The notes beneath the pieces were generated by a model. The model was not told the DNA's origin, searched no databases, and was given only the letters and a program-made list of their open reading frames with translations. A stretch of 64,000 nucleotides of DNA from JACDBZ01 sp036262075. Lineage in GTDB: Bacteria > Chloroflexota > Limnocylindria > QHBO01. Shown here in pieces: positions 25,987 to 34,334 of the stretch. The first letter of the stretch is position 1; each line of letters starts with the position of its first letter. The stretch covers positions 62,001 to 126,000 of the forward strand of contig DATAJO010000030.1 of the NCBI GenBank assembly GCA_036262075.1, given 5' to 3'. The translations under genes were made by a program, and so were the position numbers.

Positions 25987-26130
25987 CGGCTCCTCGGGGT
26001 AACTCTGTCGGGCGGGTTGGGGTCCGTGATTGTGCCCGATCTGACCGGGTTGAGTGGTTCGACTCATCGGTTTGGCGGGTGCCGCCGCGGCGCTTGCGCT
26101 GGCGCTCAGGCGCTGCGCTCGCGCTGCGGC

Positions 26131-26530
26131 GCTGCTCGCTGTGGCGAGAGGAATTCACCGGAAGGCCGATCCACGCTGCGTTTGCGCGCTGTAGCGAGCA
26201 CCGGCACGCACGCAGCGCACGCCGATGCGCCGCTCACGCTCCCAGGCTCTCGCTGCAGTCGACAAACGACACGCCACGAGCGCTTCCGGTGAACAACGCT
26301 CGCCCTGGCGCCAACCGGAGCGCGAACCCGCGCCGCTGCTCGATGTGGCGAGAGAAATGCACCGGAAGGCCGATCCACGTGCCGCTTGCGCGCTGTGGCG
26401 AGCACCGGCACGCACGAACCGCACGCCCATGCGCCCCTCACGCTCATCGGCTCTCGCTGCAGTCGACAAACGACACGCCACCAACGCTTCCGGTGAAAAG
26501 CTCTCGCTGCAGCGCGAACCGCGAACCCCG
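26131..26530. repeat. Two tandem copies of a ~204-base element, each with a ~140-base inverted-repeat-bounded core; 26068-26601 otherwise gene-free
   Basis: GCTGCTCGCTGTGGCGAG at 26131 recurs as GCTGCTCGATGTGGCGAG at 26335, a period of 204 bases with few differences. In each copy CACCGGAAG (26156-26164; 26360-26368) faces CTTCCGGTG (26283-26291; 26487-26495). Inside are TCGCTGCAGTCGACAAACGA blocks and short self-complementary stretches such as CTCGCTGTGGCGAG. A low-complexity run of GAACC-type units (about 26508-26560) closes the region. Open frames cross it on both strands but show no protein-like pattern. It may be a MITE-like element, a structured RNA or an expanding repeat. I see no other gene in 26068-26601. 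Confidence 0.65.
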
Positions 26531-26601
26531 AACCCCGAACCGCGAGCCCCGAGCACGCGAACCGCGGAGCACGCACGAGTCCCGCGCCCGTTCGGCAGCG
26601 C

Positions 26602-27360
26602 TCAGGCGCGGCCGCGGGCGGCCCAGGCGACGCTGCTGATGGTGAAGGGTGGCTCGGGCAGGAGGACGCGGCATCGGTCGCGCAGGGCGCCCCGCGCGTC
26701 GGGCGACAGTGCGGCGACGTACTGACCGGCCGGGCCGACGCCCTCCTCGTACGGCTCCCACCACTCCTCGAAGGAGGCGTGTTCGCGACGCGCGACGAGC
26801 TCGCGCTCGACGACATCGCTCAGGCCGACGGCCTTGAACAGCGACACCAGGTGCCCGGCCCGCGCGCCCGGCCGCTCACTCTCATCCTCGGCGTCGCCGA
26901 AGAGGTCGTGGACCGCCTGCCAGAACGGGCTGTGCGGAGCGCGGCCGCCGGCGATGTCCCACACGCAGGCCGCGACCACGCCGCCGGAGGTGCAGACGCG
27001 GGTCATCTCGGCGATGCCCGCCTCGGGATCGGGCATGAAATGGACGACGAGCTGGGCGAGGACGGCGTCGAAGGCGCCATCGGCGAACGGCAGCGACGAG
27101 GCCGATGCCTCCTGCACCGCCACCCCGGGCAGGCGCGCGCGGATGGCGGCGACGAAGGGCGGCGAGGGATCGACGGCGGCGACCGCATCGGCTCCGAGCC
27201 GAGCGACGAGCTCGGAGGTCAGCGCCCCCGGCCCGCAGCCGACATCCAGCACGCGCTGGCCGGTCGAGACCGACGCGAGATCGGCGAGCTGGGGCGCGAG
27301 GAGGCGGGAATATCGGCCCATGAAGCGGTCGTACGCCTCGGCGGCCACGTCGAATCCCAC
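26602..27360 (-). CDS. Class I SAM-dependent methyltransferase
   Basis: 252 residues. Motif I VLDVGCGPGALT, motif II AAVDPSPPFV, then VQEASASSLPFADGAFDAVLAQLVVHF and a GGVVAACVWD motif place it in the UbiE/Methyltransf_11 family. The substrate is unknown. GTG start at 27360, chosen because a TACACT box lies 6 bases upstream; longer frames run into the divergent NagZ-like gene. Confidence 0.85.
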   Translation of the reverse strand: MGFDVAAEAYDRFMGRYSRLLAPQLADLASVSTGQRVLDVGCGPGALTSELVARLGADAVAAVDPSPPFVAAIRARLPGVAVQEASASSLPFADGAFDAVLAQLVVHFMPDPEAGIAEMTRVCTSGGVVAACVWDIAGGRAPHSPFWQAVHDLFGDAEDESERPGARAGHLVSLFKAVGLSDVVERELVARREHASFEEWWEPYEEGVGPAGQYVAALSPDARGALRDRCRVLLPEPPFTISSVAWAARGRA

Positions 27361-27366
27361 GGGCGC

Positions 27367-27372
27367 AGTGTA
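27367..27372 (-). promoter_or_regulatory. Putative -10 box (TACACT), leaderless promoter
   Basis: Minus-strand TACACT ends 6 bases before the GTG at 27360. Confidence 0.45.
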
Positions 27373-27412
27373 CGCGCGACGGTCCAGCGCCAACCGGTGC
27401 ATGCTCTCCCGC

Positions 27413-28630
27413 ATGCCCCTGACGCGACGCCGATTCCTCCGCCGTGCGCTGCTCGCCGCCGCCGGCCTCCTGACCGCCGCCTGCACCCCCGAGCCGATCC
27501 AGAGCCTGCTGCCCAGCTCGACCGCGAAGCCGAGTCCGACGCCACCACCCAGCCCGACGCCGACGCCATCGGCCTCCCCGAGCCCGACCGCGGTGCCATC
27601 GGAGGTTGCGCCGCTGCGCGACAAGATCGCGCGGCTCCTGCTCATCGGCTTCCGCGGCACTACGGCCGACGAAGCGAGCACGACGATCGCCGACATTCGG
27701 GAACGGAAGCTGGGCGGCGTGCTGCTGTTCGACGTCGACCAGCCGACCGGTGGCGTGCGCAACGTCGTTTCGCCCGAGCAGGTGGCGGCGCTGACGGGCG
27801 CCCTCCAGGACGCGGCCGGCGGCTCGCTCATCGTGGCGATCGACCAGGAGGGCGGTCGCGTGGCGCGCCTGAACGAGCGGCACGGCTTCCCGCCGACCCG
27901 ATCGGCGGCCGTGCTGGGTGCGACCGGCGACCCATCGGTCACCGGAAGGGCGGCCGCGGCCATGGCGCAGACACTCAGCACCGCGGGCGTGACGCTCAAC
28001 CTGGCCCCGGTCGTGGATCTCAACCTCAACCCGGCCAACCCGGTCATCGGTGCGCTCGACCGGAGCTTCGGCGCCGATGCGAACCTCGTCGTCGCGCATG
28101 CATCGGCGTTCATCGCCGCCCACCGGGAGCTGGGCGTCCATACGGCGCTCAAGCACTTCCCCGGTCAGGGCAGCGCCACCGGTGACACGCACACCGGCTT
28201 CGTCGACGTGACCGGCACCTGGACGCGGGCCGAGCTGGCGCCGTTCGATCGGCTCATCGAGGCCGGATCGGTCGATGCGGTCATGACCGCCCACATCTTC
28301 GAGGCGACGCTCGATCCGGAGGTGCCCGCCACGCTCAGCCGGCGCGTCGTCACGGACCTGCTGCGCGGCGAGCTGGGGTGGGACGGCCCGACGATCAGCG
28401 ACGACCTCCAGATGGGAGCGATCGCCGAGCGGTTCGGCTACGAGGAGGCGCTGCGGCGAGCGCTGCTGGCGGGCATCGACCTGCTGCTCGTGGCGAACCA
28501 GCAGACGTTCGTCGAGGACCTCGTGACGCGGACGGTCGACATCGTGGAGCGGCTCGTCAGCGATGGCGAGGTGCCGGTCGAGGTCATCGACGCCGCCGAG
28601 GAACGCGTCCGTTCGCTCAGGACGACGTAG
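27413..28630 (+). CDS. Glycoside hydrolase family 3, beta-N-acetylhexosaminidase (NagZ-like), exported lipoprotein
   Basis: 405 residues. The N-terminus RRRFLRRALL is a twin-arginine signal with a lipobox (LLTAAC), followed by a Pro/Ser linker to about 63, so the enzyme acts outside the membrane. The GH3 domain shows GGVLLFDVD, IVAIDQEGGRVARL, KHFPGQGSATGDTHTG (catalytic His in the DTH loop) and TISDDLQMGAI (catalytic Asp in SDD). NagZ enzymes remove N-acetylglucosamine from muropeptides. An in-frame ATG at 27401 is an alternative start. Confidence 0.88.
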   Translation: MPLTRRRFLRRALLAAAGLLTAACTPEPIQSLLPSSTAKPSPTPPPSPTPTPSASPSPTAVPSEVAPLRDKIARLLLIGFRGTTADEASTTIADIRERKLGGVLLFDVDQPTGGVRNVVSPEQVAALTGALQDAAGGSLIVAIDQEGGRVARLNERHGFPPTRSAAVLGATGDPSVTGRAAAAMAQTLSTAGVTLNLAPVVDLNLNPANPVIGALDRSFGADANLVVAHASAFIAAHRELGVHTALKHFPGQGSATGDTHTGFVDVTGTWTRAELAPFDRLIEAGSVDAVMTAHIFEATLDPEVPATLSRRVVTDLLRGELGWDGPTISDDLQMGAIAERFGYEEALRRALLAGIDLLLVANQQTFVEDLVTRTVDIVERLVSDGEVPVEVIDAAEERVRSLRTT

Positions 28631-28742
28631 TTAGAGGCAGCGAAGCGTCGCGAATCGAATCCCGGTTGCGAGTCCGGCACGCGACCTGCAAAATCGGCGC
28701 GCGGTTTGACCATTGTTGGCTTGAATGCCGAGCTGGGAGACG

Positions 28743-29459
28743 ATGATGGCCGAGCAGGGCGGCGCTGCGTCGCCGATTGAGAACAAGTTGCGGATTCTCA
28801 TAGCCGACGACGACCCCGCCATCGGCGAGCTGGTCACCGCGATCCTTACCGATGAGGGCTATGACGTCACCGTCGTGACGACGACCGATCACGACACGAT
28901 CGCCGGCGCCGTCGGCAAGATCGAGCCCGATTGCGTGCTGCTCGACTCGACGGAGGGACCGGGATTCGGCGGCAGCTGGGCGGAGGCCGCGTACCTCGCC
29001 GATCGCGAGCGGCCGATCCCGACGGTGATGTTCACCGGCCACTCCGATGCCGTCCTCGAGGCCCGCACCGGCACGTCGGAGCGGGCGCAACGGGCACGCT
29101 TCGCGGCGGTGCTATCGAAGCCGTTCATCCTCGACGAGCTGCTCGACACCGTCGCCATGGCCGCCGGCCGGTCCACGCCGTTCGACCGCTCCGAGGCCGG
29201 CGAGCGGACCCGCAGCGAGGAGCTCGAGGCCGAGCTGACCGGGCGCGGCGCGACCGACGTCCGCACCAGCAACCGGCGCGAGTGGGCGACCTTCACCTCC
29301 TCCGCCGACGACCGGATCTACCAGCTCTACTGGTGGCAGAAGCTGGGCCGATACATCGTGGGCCGATACGACGACGAGGCGCGCCTGGAGATCATCGGCC
29401 AGTTCTTCGAGCGTGTCGCGGCCATCGACGCGGCGCTCGGCACGGAGGCCCCCGCCTAG
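28743..29459 (+). CDS. Response-regulator receiver domain with unknown C-terminal domain
   Basis: About 238 residues. LRILIADDDPAIGELVTAIL, VLLDSTE (phospho-acceptor Asp), VMFTGHS and LSKPFILDELL are the receiver motifs; DD, D, T and K are all present. There is an insertion after beta3 (GPGFGGSWAEAAYLADRE). The last 80 residues (VRTSNRREWATFTSSADDRIYQLYWWQKLG...) are not a DNA-binding domain I know. Two adjacent ATGs (28743, 28746) follow GGGAG. It lies 51 bases before a sensor-like membrane gene. Confidence 0.75.
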   Translation: MMAEQGGAASPIENKLRILIADDDPAIGELVTAILTDEGYDVTVVTTTDHDTIAGAVGKIEPDCVLLDSTEGPGFGGSWAEAAYLADRERPIPTVMFTGHSDAVLEARTGTSERAQRARFAAVLSKPFILDELLDTVAMAAGRSTPFDRSEAGERTRSEELEAELTGRGATDVRTSNRREWATFTSSADDRIYQLYWWQKLGRYIVGRYDDEARLEIIGQFFERVAAIDAALGTEAPA

Positions 29460-29510
29460 CTCGGCGCGGGCCCCGGGGGGCTTGCGGCCGCCGGGTACGC
29501 TCCCCAGCAC

Positions 29511-30722
29511 ATGGCGACCGAGGGCGTCGAGCCCGCCCAGCCCGTCCCCGCGCCACCCTCCGCACAGCCGGCCACCGTCCGATCGCGCCTCGCCCCATCG
29601 GTGCCGTGGCTCCTGTGGGCCATCGCGGCGGCCGAGGCGGCCCTGCTCGCATCGGCGCCCCTGCTGTTCCCGTCGGTGTTCGGCGGGCTCGACGGCCTCG
29701 CAGCGACGCTCGAGGTCGTCGCCTTCCTCGTCGCGCTGGCGGTGACCGTCATGGCATTTGCGACCGCCGGCCTGCTCGTGACGCGGCAGCAGCCACGCAA
29801 CCTCGTCGGCTGGGTGATGCTCGCCGGTGGACCGGCGCTGGGTGCCGTGTTCGTGGGCTACGTCATCGGCCTGGCCAGCCTCGAGACCGATCCGGCGGCC
29901 GGCGCCTGGTTCGCGCTCCTCGGCGTCGTCGGCTTCGGGCCGGCGCTGTTCCTGCTCGGGTCGGCCCTGCCCTCGGTGTTTCCCGATGGGCGTCCACTTC
30001 CGGGATGGCCGATGCGTGGGCTGAGGCTCGCGGGGGCCGGCGTCCTCATCGGCTCCCTCCTCGCGGCCGTGGCGCCCGGGCCCGTCGAGGTGGGGATCGA
30101 CGTGGCGAACCCGCTGGGTGTGAGCGCACTCCCGGCCGCGACACGCGACGTGGCGAACGGCGTCACCGCGCTGGCCCTCGTCCTCGGCGTGGTCGTGGGC
30201 GTCGCCACGCTCCTCGTCCGATTCCGTCGATCGGCCGCCGAGGCGCGCCAGCAGCTCAAGTGGTTCCTCTTCGCGGCCGCGATCTGGGCCGTCGTGCTGC
30301 CGATCTCGCTCGCCATCGGCGAGAACTGGTCGGCCGCGCTGGCGCTGCTGGTGCTGACCTTCGTGCCCGCGGCGGTCGTCATGGCCATCCGGCGCTATCG
30401 GCTGTACGAGATCGACGTCCTCATCAACCGCACGCTGGTGTACGTGCCGCTCGTCGGCATCGTGGCCGGCCTGTACGCCGCGCTCGTCGCCCTCCTCCAG
30501 CGCAGCTTCACCGCGCTCACCGGCGACACGTCGGACGCCGCGGCCATCATCAGCGCGCTCGTCCTCGCCGCCGTGTTCACGCCGATCCGCAACGCGATCC
30601 AGGCGGCCGTCGACGGCCGCTTCAAGCCCGTCGACCCGACGACGGCGAGCCCGTACGAGGGCCCGGAGTTCCGGGCTGCGGTCGAGGCGATCGTCCGCGA
30701 GGTGACCGGGCGGAACGCCTGA
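29511..30722 (+). CDS. Seven-to-nine-helix sensor-like membrane protein without kinase domain
   Basis: 403 residues. Hydrophobic helices run from about 27 to 360. PRNLVGWVMLAGG, PSVFPDGRPLPGWPMRGLRLAG and RRYRLYEIDVLINRTLVYVPLVGIVA are characteristic of the membrane N-termini of a large family of high-GC histidine kinases. After the last helix the protein ends at PYEGPEFRAAVEAIVREVTG, where the kinase linker would start; no HisKA or HATPase domain follows here or in the next frame. Its neighbour is a receiver protein, so it may signal through a separate kinase or by other means. A TACGCT box lies 9 bases before the ATG. Confidence 0.72.
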   Translation: MATEGVEPAQPVPAPPSAQPATVRSRLAPSVPWLLWAIAAAEAALLASAPLLFPSVFGGLDGLAATLEVVAFLVALAVTVMAFATAGLLVTRQQPRNLVGWVMLAGGPALGAVFVGYVIGLASLETDPAAGAWFALLGVVGFGPALFLLGSALPSVFPDGRPLPGWPMRGLRLAGAGVLIGSLLAAVAPGPVEVGIDVANPLGVSALPAATRDVANGVTALALVLGVVVGVATLLVRFRRSAAEARQQLKWFLFAAAIWAVVLPISLAIGENWSAALALLVLTFVPAAVVMAIRRYRLYEIDVLINRTLVYVPLVGIVAGLYAALVALLQRSFTALTGDTSDAAAIISALVLAAVFTPIRNAIQAAVDGRFKPVDPTTASPYEGPEFRAAVEAIVREVTGRNA

Positions 30723-30829
30723 AGGGCAGCGCCACGGGTGGTGTGCCGACATCAGGCACGGCTTGGGCGCCAGTCGGCTTCGATCCTGCATCGGTGATCG
30801 GCCACCAACGCCACACGGAGACCGATCCC

Positions 30830-31177
30830 ATGACAGACCAGCACGGCCAGAGCCTGATGGACAAGGTGAAGGACGCCCTCGGCATGGGCGACGACGACCA
30901 CGACACTGATGAGCCGATGCGCCGCACCGGCGACACGGGCATGAACCCCGATGCCGACAGTACGATCCGCGACATCGGTGCCGGCGCCGGCGCCGGGACC
31001 GCCAACCGCCCGGCTGGCCCGGACTACGCCGGAGCCGATGGAACGCCGATGGCCGGCACCGATGGCGGCAGCACGTCGGAGTGGGATCGCGGCGAGGGCG
31101 CATCGGTCCAGACCCGGTTCGGCGCCGCCGACGAGGAGGAGGACCTCGGCCTCGAGGGCACGAACCGCCCCGACTAG
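30830..31177 (+). CDS. Small acidic hypothetical protein (paralogue of 19947-20360)
   Basis: 115 residues, Asp/Gly-rich and likely disordered. The head QSLMDKVKDALGMGDDDHD matches the head of the protein at 19947 in pattern (SLxDKxxxxxGxxDDH). The ATG at 30830 has GGAG upstream. Function unknown; low complexity limits further reading. Confidence 0.5.
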   Translation: MTDQHGQSLMDKVKDALGMGDDDHDTDEPMRRTGDTGMNPDADSTIRDIGAGAGAGTANRPAGPDYAGADGTPMAGTDGGSTSEWDRGEGASVQTRFGAADEEEDLGLEGTNRPD

Positions 31178-31207
31178 GGCTCGACGCGATACACCGAGCT
31201 GCCGCGC

Positions 31208-31462
31208 CTACAGACCGAGCCGCGCCTTGATGTCCGGCCAGGCCACAGGCGTGGCGTTCCTTGGATCGGCCAGCGCCTCGCGGACCGCATCGAGGTCCGC
31301 CGCGTCCTCCAGCTGCTCGAGAAGCTCGAGATCCTCGATCGGAACGACCGCGGCGACGCGGCGCCCATGGCGCGTCAGGACGACGCGCTCGCCGCCGTAG
31401 GCCACCCGGTTGATCGTCGTCGAGAAGGACTCGCGCGCCTCGCTGATCCGCCGCTCGCTCAT
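31208..31462 (-). CDS. Phd/YefM family antitoxin, without visible toxin
   Basis: 84 residues. ISEARESFSTTINRVAYGGERVVLTRHGRRVAAVVPIEDLELLE is the DNA-binding half of Phd/YefM antitoxins, and the C-terminal half (DAVREALADPRNATPVAWPD) is toxin-neutralising in the family. No RelE, Doc or PIN toxin follows: the next gene downstream is on the opposite strand, 30 bases away. It is therefore an orphan antitoxin or a repressor. Its promoter carries two GTACG-type half sites. Confidence 0.75.
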   Translation of the reverse strand: MSERRISEARESFSTTINRVAYGGERVVLTRHGRRVAAVVPIEDLELLEQLEDAADLDAVREALADPRNATPVAWPDIKARLGL

Positions 31463-31468
31463 GGACGA

Positions 31469-31486
31469 ATTGTACGAACTGTACGC
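31469..31486 (-). promoter_or_regulatory. Antitoxin promoter with -10 box TACAAT and paired GTAC half sites
   Basis: The minus-strand TACAAT (plus-strand 31469-31474) ends 6 bases before the ATG at 31462. It overlaps a repeated TGTACG motif (31471-31476 and 31480-31485), a likely operator for autorepression as in other Phd-type antitoxins. Confidence 0.4.
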
Positions 31487-31577
31487 AACTACCAGGACTT
31501 AGCCGAAGACGGCAGTCACCAATCGGCGAAGTTCGGGCCGGCGTACGCCACGGCGTGGAGCAGCCGATCGCCGAACG

Positions 31578-31832
31578 TCAGGGCGATTGAGGAGGCGGAC
31601 CGCAGAGCCCTACGCAGACCGGGGTCCAGTCCGCTCCGGGCGGCGCCTCGGACGTGGGCAGGACTTCGTAACAGCCGCCTCCGTCGTAGCCCTGCGCCTC
31701 GAGCATCCAGCGCGGAGCGCTGCCGTCGCAGTAGTAGTCGAGGACGACCGGTCGCAGGAACACGAACCAGGCAGCGAAGAGCACCACGCCGCTCACCGCC
31801 ACGGCGATAAGGGCAGCACGCCGATCTCTCAT
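31578..31832 (-). CDS. Small membrane-anchored Cys-containing protein
   Basis: 84 residues, not recognised. One N-terminal membrane anchor (AALIAVAVSGVVLFAAWFVF, residues 6-25) and an exterior part with four Cys (YYCDG, GGCYEV, VCVGLC) that could form disulfides or bind metal. ATG at 31832. Confidence 0.5.
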   Translation of the reverse strand: MRDRRAALIAVAVSGVVLFAAWFVFLRPVVLDYYCDGSAPRWMLEAQGYDGGGCYEVLPTSEAPPGADWTPVCVGLCGPPPQSP

Positions 31833-31914
31833 CCTCGCAGCCTGCCACGTCGTCGGACGCGCGGGAATGGGACTTCTGCTGATTCTGCGGGCGCTTCCAT
31901 GCGCGCTGCCTGAC

Positions 31915-32580
31915 CTACGCGGCCCGTGAAGGCCGCCACGGCTCGAACGTGTGCGCGAGGTAGACGGCCTCGGGATTCAACCCGACGACCATGAGCTGCC
32001 CCTCGGTCGATGGCTCGTCGAGCTCGCCGAACCAGACGGCCATGTCGCCGCCGATGACGATCGGCCGCCCGCCGTCCGACCCGCCGCCCGAGCCGCCGTC
32101 AATAACGACCACCTGGGTTCCATCGGTGTGGCCGGGTGCGGGGACGAGGCGCAGGCCGGGCAGGAGCTCGTGCTCACCGTCGATCGGCACGTAGGTGACG
32201 CCGGGCGCATCGAGCCACTCGCGGATCGTGTAGTCGTCGCGCGACCGGGCCTCCTCGAGCTCCCGGCGCTGAACGTAGATCGGCCTGCCGGCGAACAGGT
32301 GGTTGCCGCCGATGTGATCGCCGTGGAGATGCGTGTTCACGACGGCCGATACGGAGCCGATGTCGAAGCCGGGCTGCCGGTCGAGCGGCATGAGGGTCGG
32401 CGCCATGTCGTCGAGCCAGGGGTGGAGCTCGGTCATGCCGGTGTCGACCAGGACGCGGCCTTGCGGATGCGCGATGAGATGGACCATGACCGGCATCACC
32501 TCGCCCTCGACGTGGAGGTCGGCGACGTGGATGGGCGTGACGGTGATCGCGGGCGGGGTGGTGGTCGGCTCGGGGTCCAT
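31915..32580 (-). CDS. MBL-fold hydrolase, N-acyl-homoserine-lactonase-like
   Basis: 221 residues. HLHGDHIGG supplies the metal-binding HxHxDH motif (about 84-89); further ligands are in PAPGHTDGTQ and VIGGDMA. VLVDTGMTELHPWLDDMA and the general layout match AHL lactonases of the AttM/AiiA type, though other lactone or ester substrates are possible. Cytoplasmic: no signal. It stands alone between small genes; no LuxI/LuxR is present. Confidence 0.8.
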   Translation of the reverse strand: MDPEPTTTPPAITVTPIHVADLHVEGEVMPVMVHLIAHPQGRVLVDTGMTELHPWLDDMAPTLMPLDRQPGFDIGSVSAVVNTHLHGDHIGGNHLFAGRPIYVQRRELEEARSRDDYTIREWLDAPGVTYVPIDGEHELLPGLRLVPAPGHTDGTQVVVIDGGSGGGSDGGRPIVIGGDMAVWFGELDEPSTEGQLMVVGLNPEAVYLAHTFEPWRPSRAA

Positions 32581-32656
32581 CGGTCAGGTCACCTGCTGCA
32601 GTCGCCGATTGGACCGATGTGATCGCGCGAACTCATCGGCCCAGCAGGTGGCATCG

Positions 32657-33532
32657 TCAACCCCCGCCGACGTCGATATCCTCGATGTTCACGACCTCGG
32701 ACGCGTCGGGGAGGTCGAGGTCCATCGGCTCACCGTGGTCGCTGAACTGCATGACCGTCGTCATCGTGCCGCCCCCGAGTCGGTCGCCGATCCGGTAGAC
32801 GTAGCGAACCTGGTGGATGAGGCCGTCATCGGCCACCCAGGCCTCGGCGCGGATCACCGGAGAGACGCCGGTGACGCGCATGTTGGCCAGGAGATCCTCG
32901 AGCGATTCGGCGCGGGCCTCGGGGATCGTCTCGCGCGCCGCCTCGAGGTCCGCCTCGCCCGAGAACACCCGGGCCGGTCGATCGGCCAGCGTGACGCCCT
33001 CCTCGACGGAAACCTCGTCGACGAGCCCGTAGAGGTAGAAGATCGCCATCGTCAGGTCGTTCTGCCCGGACGCCAGCGGCGCGAACGGCGCGACCGCCGG
33101 ATCATCGGAGTCCAGGTCGACGAGGAGCCAGTTGCCGGGTCCGGCGAGCTCGTCGAACGCGGCGCCACGCGCGTACATGAGGCTTCCGTCGCGGATCATC
33201 TCGATCCGCCCCATCCCGGCCAGGGCGGTGAGGTCGGCGCTCATCCGCATCTGGCGCTCATCGCCGAACGCGGCCTGACCGACGGTCGCCTCGTCGATGC
33301 TGACGGACGGGAGCGCGCTCGATCCGCTGATCTCGAGCGACTGGCTGATCCGAACCCTTCCGGTCGCGACGGTGGCATCCATGGCGACCTGGAGCTCGTC
33401 CCGGACACTGAGGCCCGCGTCCGCCGACGGCGCATCGCCAGTGGACTGGAGGGCGGACCCGCCCGGCGCGCCGCAGGCGGCGAGCACGAGCGCAACGACG
33501 ATGGGCGCGACGCCGATGCGGGCTCGTCGCAT
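32657..33532 (-). CDS. LppX/LolA-like lipoprotein
   Basis: 291 residues. Signal with lipobox LVLAAC (Cys20). The mature part is a long series of amphipathic strands (VRISQSLEISG, MRMSADLTALAGMGRIEMIRDGSLMYARG) and a late TMTTVMQFSDHGEPMDLDLPDASEVVNI, as in LppX/LprG/LolA-fold lipid-carrying lipoproteins. It would sit outside the membrane and may shuttle lipid. ATG at 33532 follows a strong GAGGGAGGAAG site. Confidence 0.7.
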   Translation of the reverse strand: MRRARIGVAPIVVALVLAACGAPGGSALQSTGDAPSADAGLSVRDELQVAMDATVATGRVRISQSLEISGSSALPSVSIDEATVGQAAFGDERQMRMSADLTALAGMGRIEMIRDGSLMYARGAAFDELAGPGNWLLVDLDSDDPAVAPFAPLASGQNDLTMAIFYLYGLVDEVSVEEGVTLADRPARVFSGEADLEAARETIPEARAESLEDLLANMRVTGVSPVIRAEAWVADDGLIHQVRYVYRIGDRLGGGTMTTVMQFSDHGEPMDLDLPDASEVVNIEDIDVGGG

Positions 33533-33762
33533 GACGGACTTCCTCCCTCACGCGCGCATCGGACGCGAGCCAGTTTCAGCGACTCGGGATGCGCAGGCCG
33601 GCCGACGATACCACCGGTAACGGCGGACCGATACCAATCGGCAGCGGAGACGCTTGTCGCACCTCGACTACGTCGGTTGCCGCAGAAAAACGCGTTACGG
33701 GGCCCATCGGCCGGGCGTCCCAACGACGACATCAGTCCACGTACTTGCGGAGCCCCGAACCG

Positions 33763-34287
33763 ATGAAGACCCCGATTCGCACCACCCTCGTCCTCGCCCT
33801 CCTTGCCATCGCCGGTGCCGCGTGCGGCACGGCGACGGGCGCCAACGAGCCGTCCGCCCCGGCCACCCCGTCGCAGCCAGCGAGCGATCCCGTCAGCCAG
33901 CCGGCGCAGCCTTCCATGGCGCCGTCGGAGGATCCCGCTCCCCAGGAGCGCGTCGTCGTCGGGACGGTCACCGTCGCCGAGATGGCCTTCTCCGGCCCGG
34001 GCGCGACCATCGCCGAGGCGATCGCCCATGGGAACGACGAGGGTGACCTGCCGTCGCTCGTCAACGGTGTCCTGTTCCGCGACGCCGATGGAACCGTCTA
34101 CCTCGCCAGCGCCATCACCGACGCCGATGCGCCGACCTTCGACGGGCCGATGCTCGAGGTGCTCAACATGGACAGCGATGGCCCCAGCTGGGACATGGCG
34201 AACGCCGAGCTCCTCGGCCTCGAGGAGGCCAACGGCATCGTCTTCCAGCGGGACGCCCAGGTCCTCGGGTTCATCGAGCTCCGCTGA
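33763..34287 (+). CDS. Lipoprotein, paralogue of the one at 21340-21849
   Basis: 174 residues. Lipobox AIAGAAC (Cys21), Pro/Ser linker to about 65, then the same C-terminal blocks as the protein at 21340: GPGATIAEAIAHG, LVNGVLFRDADGTVYLASAI, GPMLEVLNMDSDGPSWDMAN and LEEANGIVFQRDAQVLGFIE. Function unknown. The ATG at 33763 is set by the signal sequence. A perfect 9-base-pair hairpin follows the stop codon. Confidence 0.65.
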   Translation: MKTPIRTTLVLALLAIAGAACGTATGANEPSAPATPSQPASDPVSQPAQPSMAPSEDPAPQERVVVGTVTVAEMAFSGPGATIAEAIAHGNDEGDLPSLVNGVLFRDADGTVYLASAITDADAPTFDGPMLEVLNMDSDGPSWDMANAELLGLEEANGIVFQRDAQVLGFIELR

Positions 34288-34311
34288 CCCTCACCTCTCC
34301 CCGCCCAGATC

Positions 34312-34334
34312 GGCCGCCGGCACCCCCGGCGGCC
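34312..34334. terminator. Hairpin terminator between convergent genes
   Basis: Perfect 9-base-pair stem GGCCGCCGG/CCGGCGGCC, arms 34312-34320 and 34326-34334, five-base loop, between gene ends at 34287 (+) and 34412 (-). Confidence 0.65.

Noticed and set aside
23680..26292. 870-codon + strand open frame
   Set aside because: Antisense shadow of the UvrA-like gene, whose Walker, signature and zinc motifs are all intact.
26508..26560. Short GAACC-type repeats as a CRISPR array
   Set aside because: Units are five to seven bases without spacers, and no cas genes are present.
26079..26639. Possible repeat protein in the tandem element
   Set aside because: All frames across the two copies are Arg/Ala/Ser-rich, with no start signal, and changes between copies do not favour synonymous sites by eye.
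28631..28742. tRNA-like sequence in the gap after the NagZ-like gene
   Set aside because: A GAATCGAATCCCGG stretch recalls a T-arm, but no acceptor stem or anticodon arm can be built around it.
28931..30829. Upstream part of a long + strand frame ending at 31177
   Set aside because: Arg-rich shadow of the receiver and sensor genes; only the part from ATG 30830 looks like a gene.
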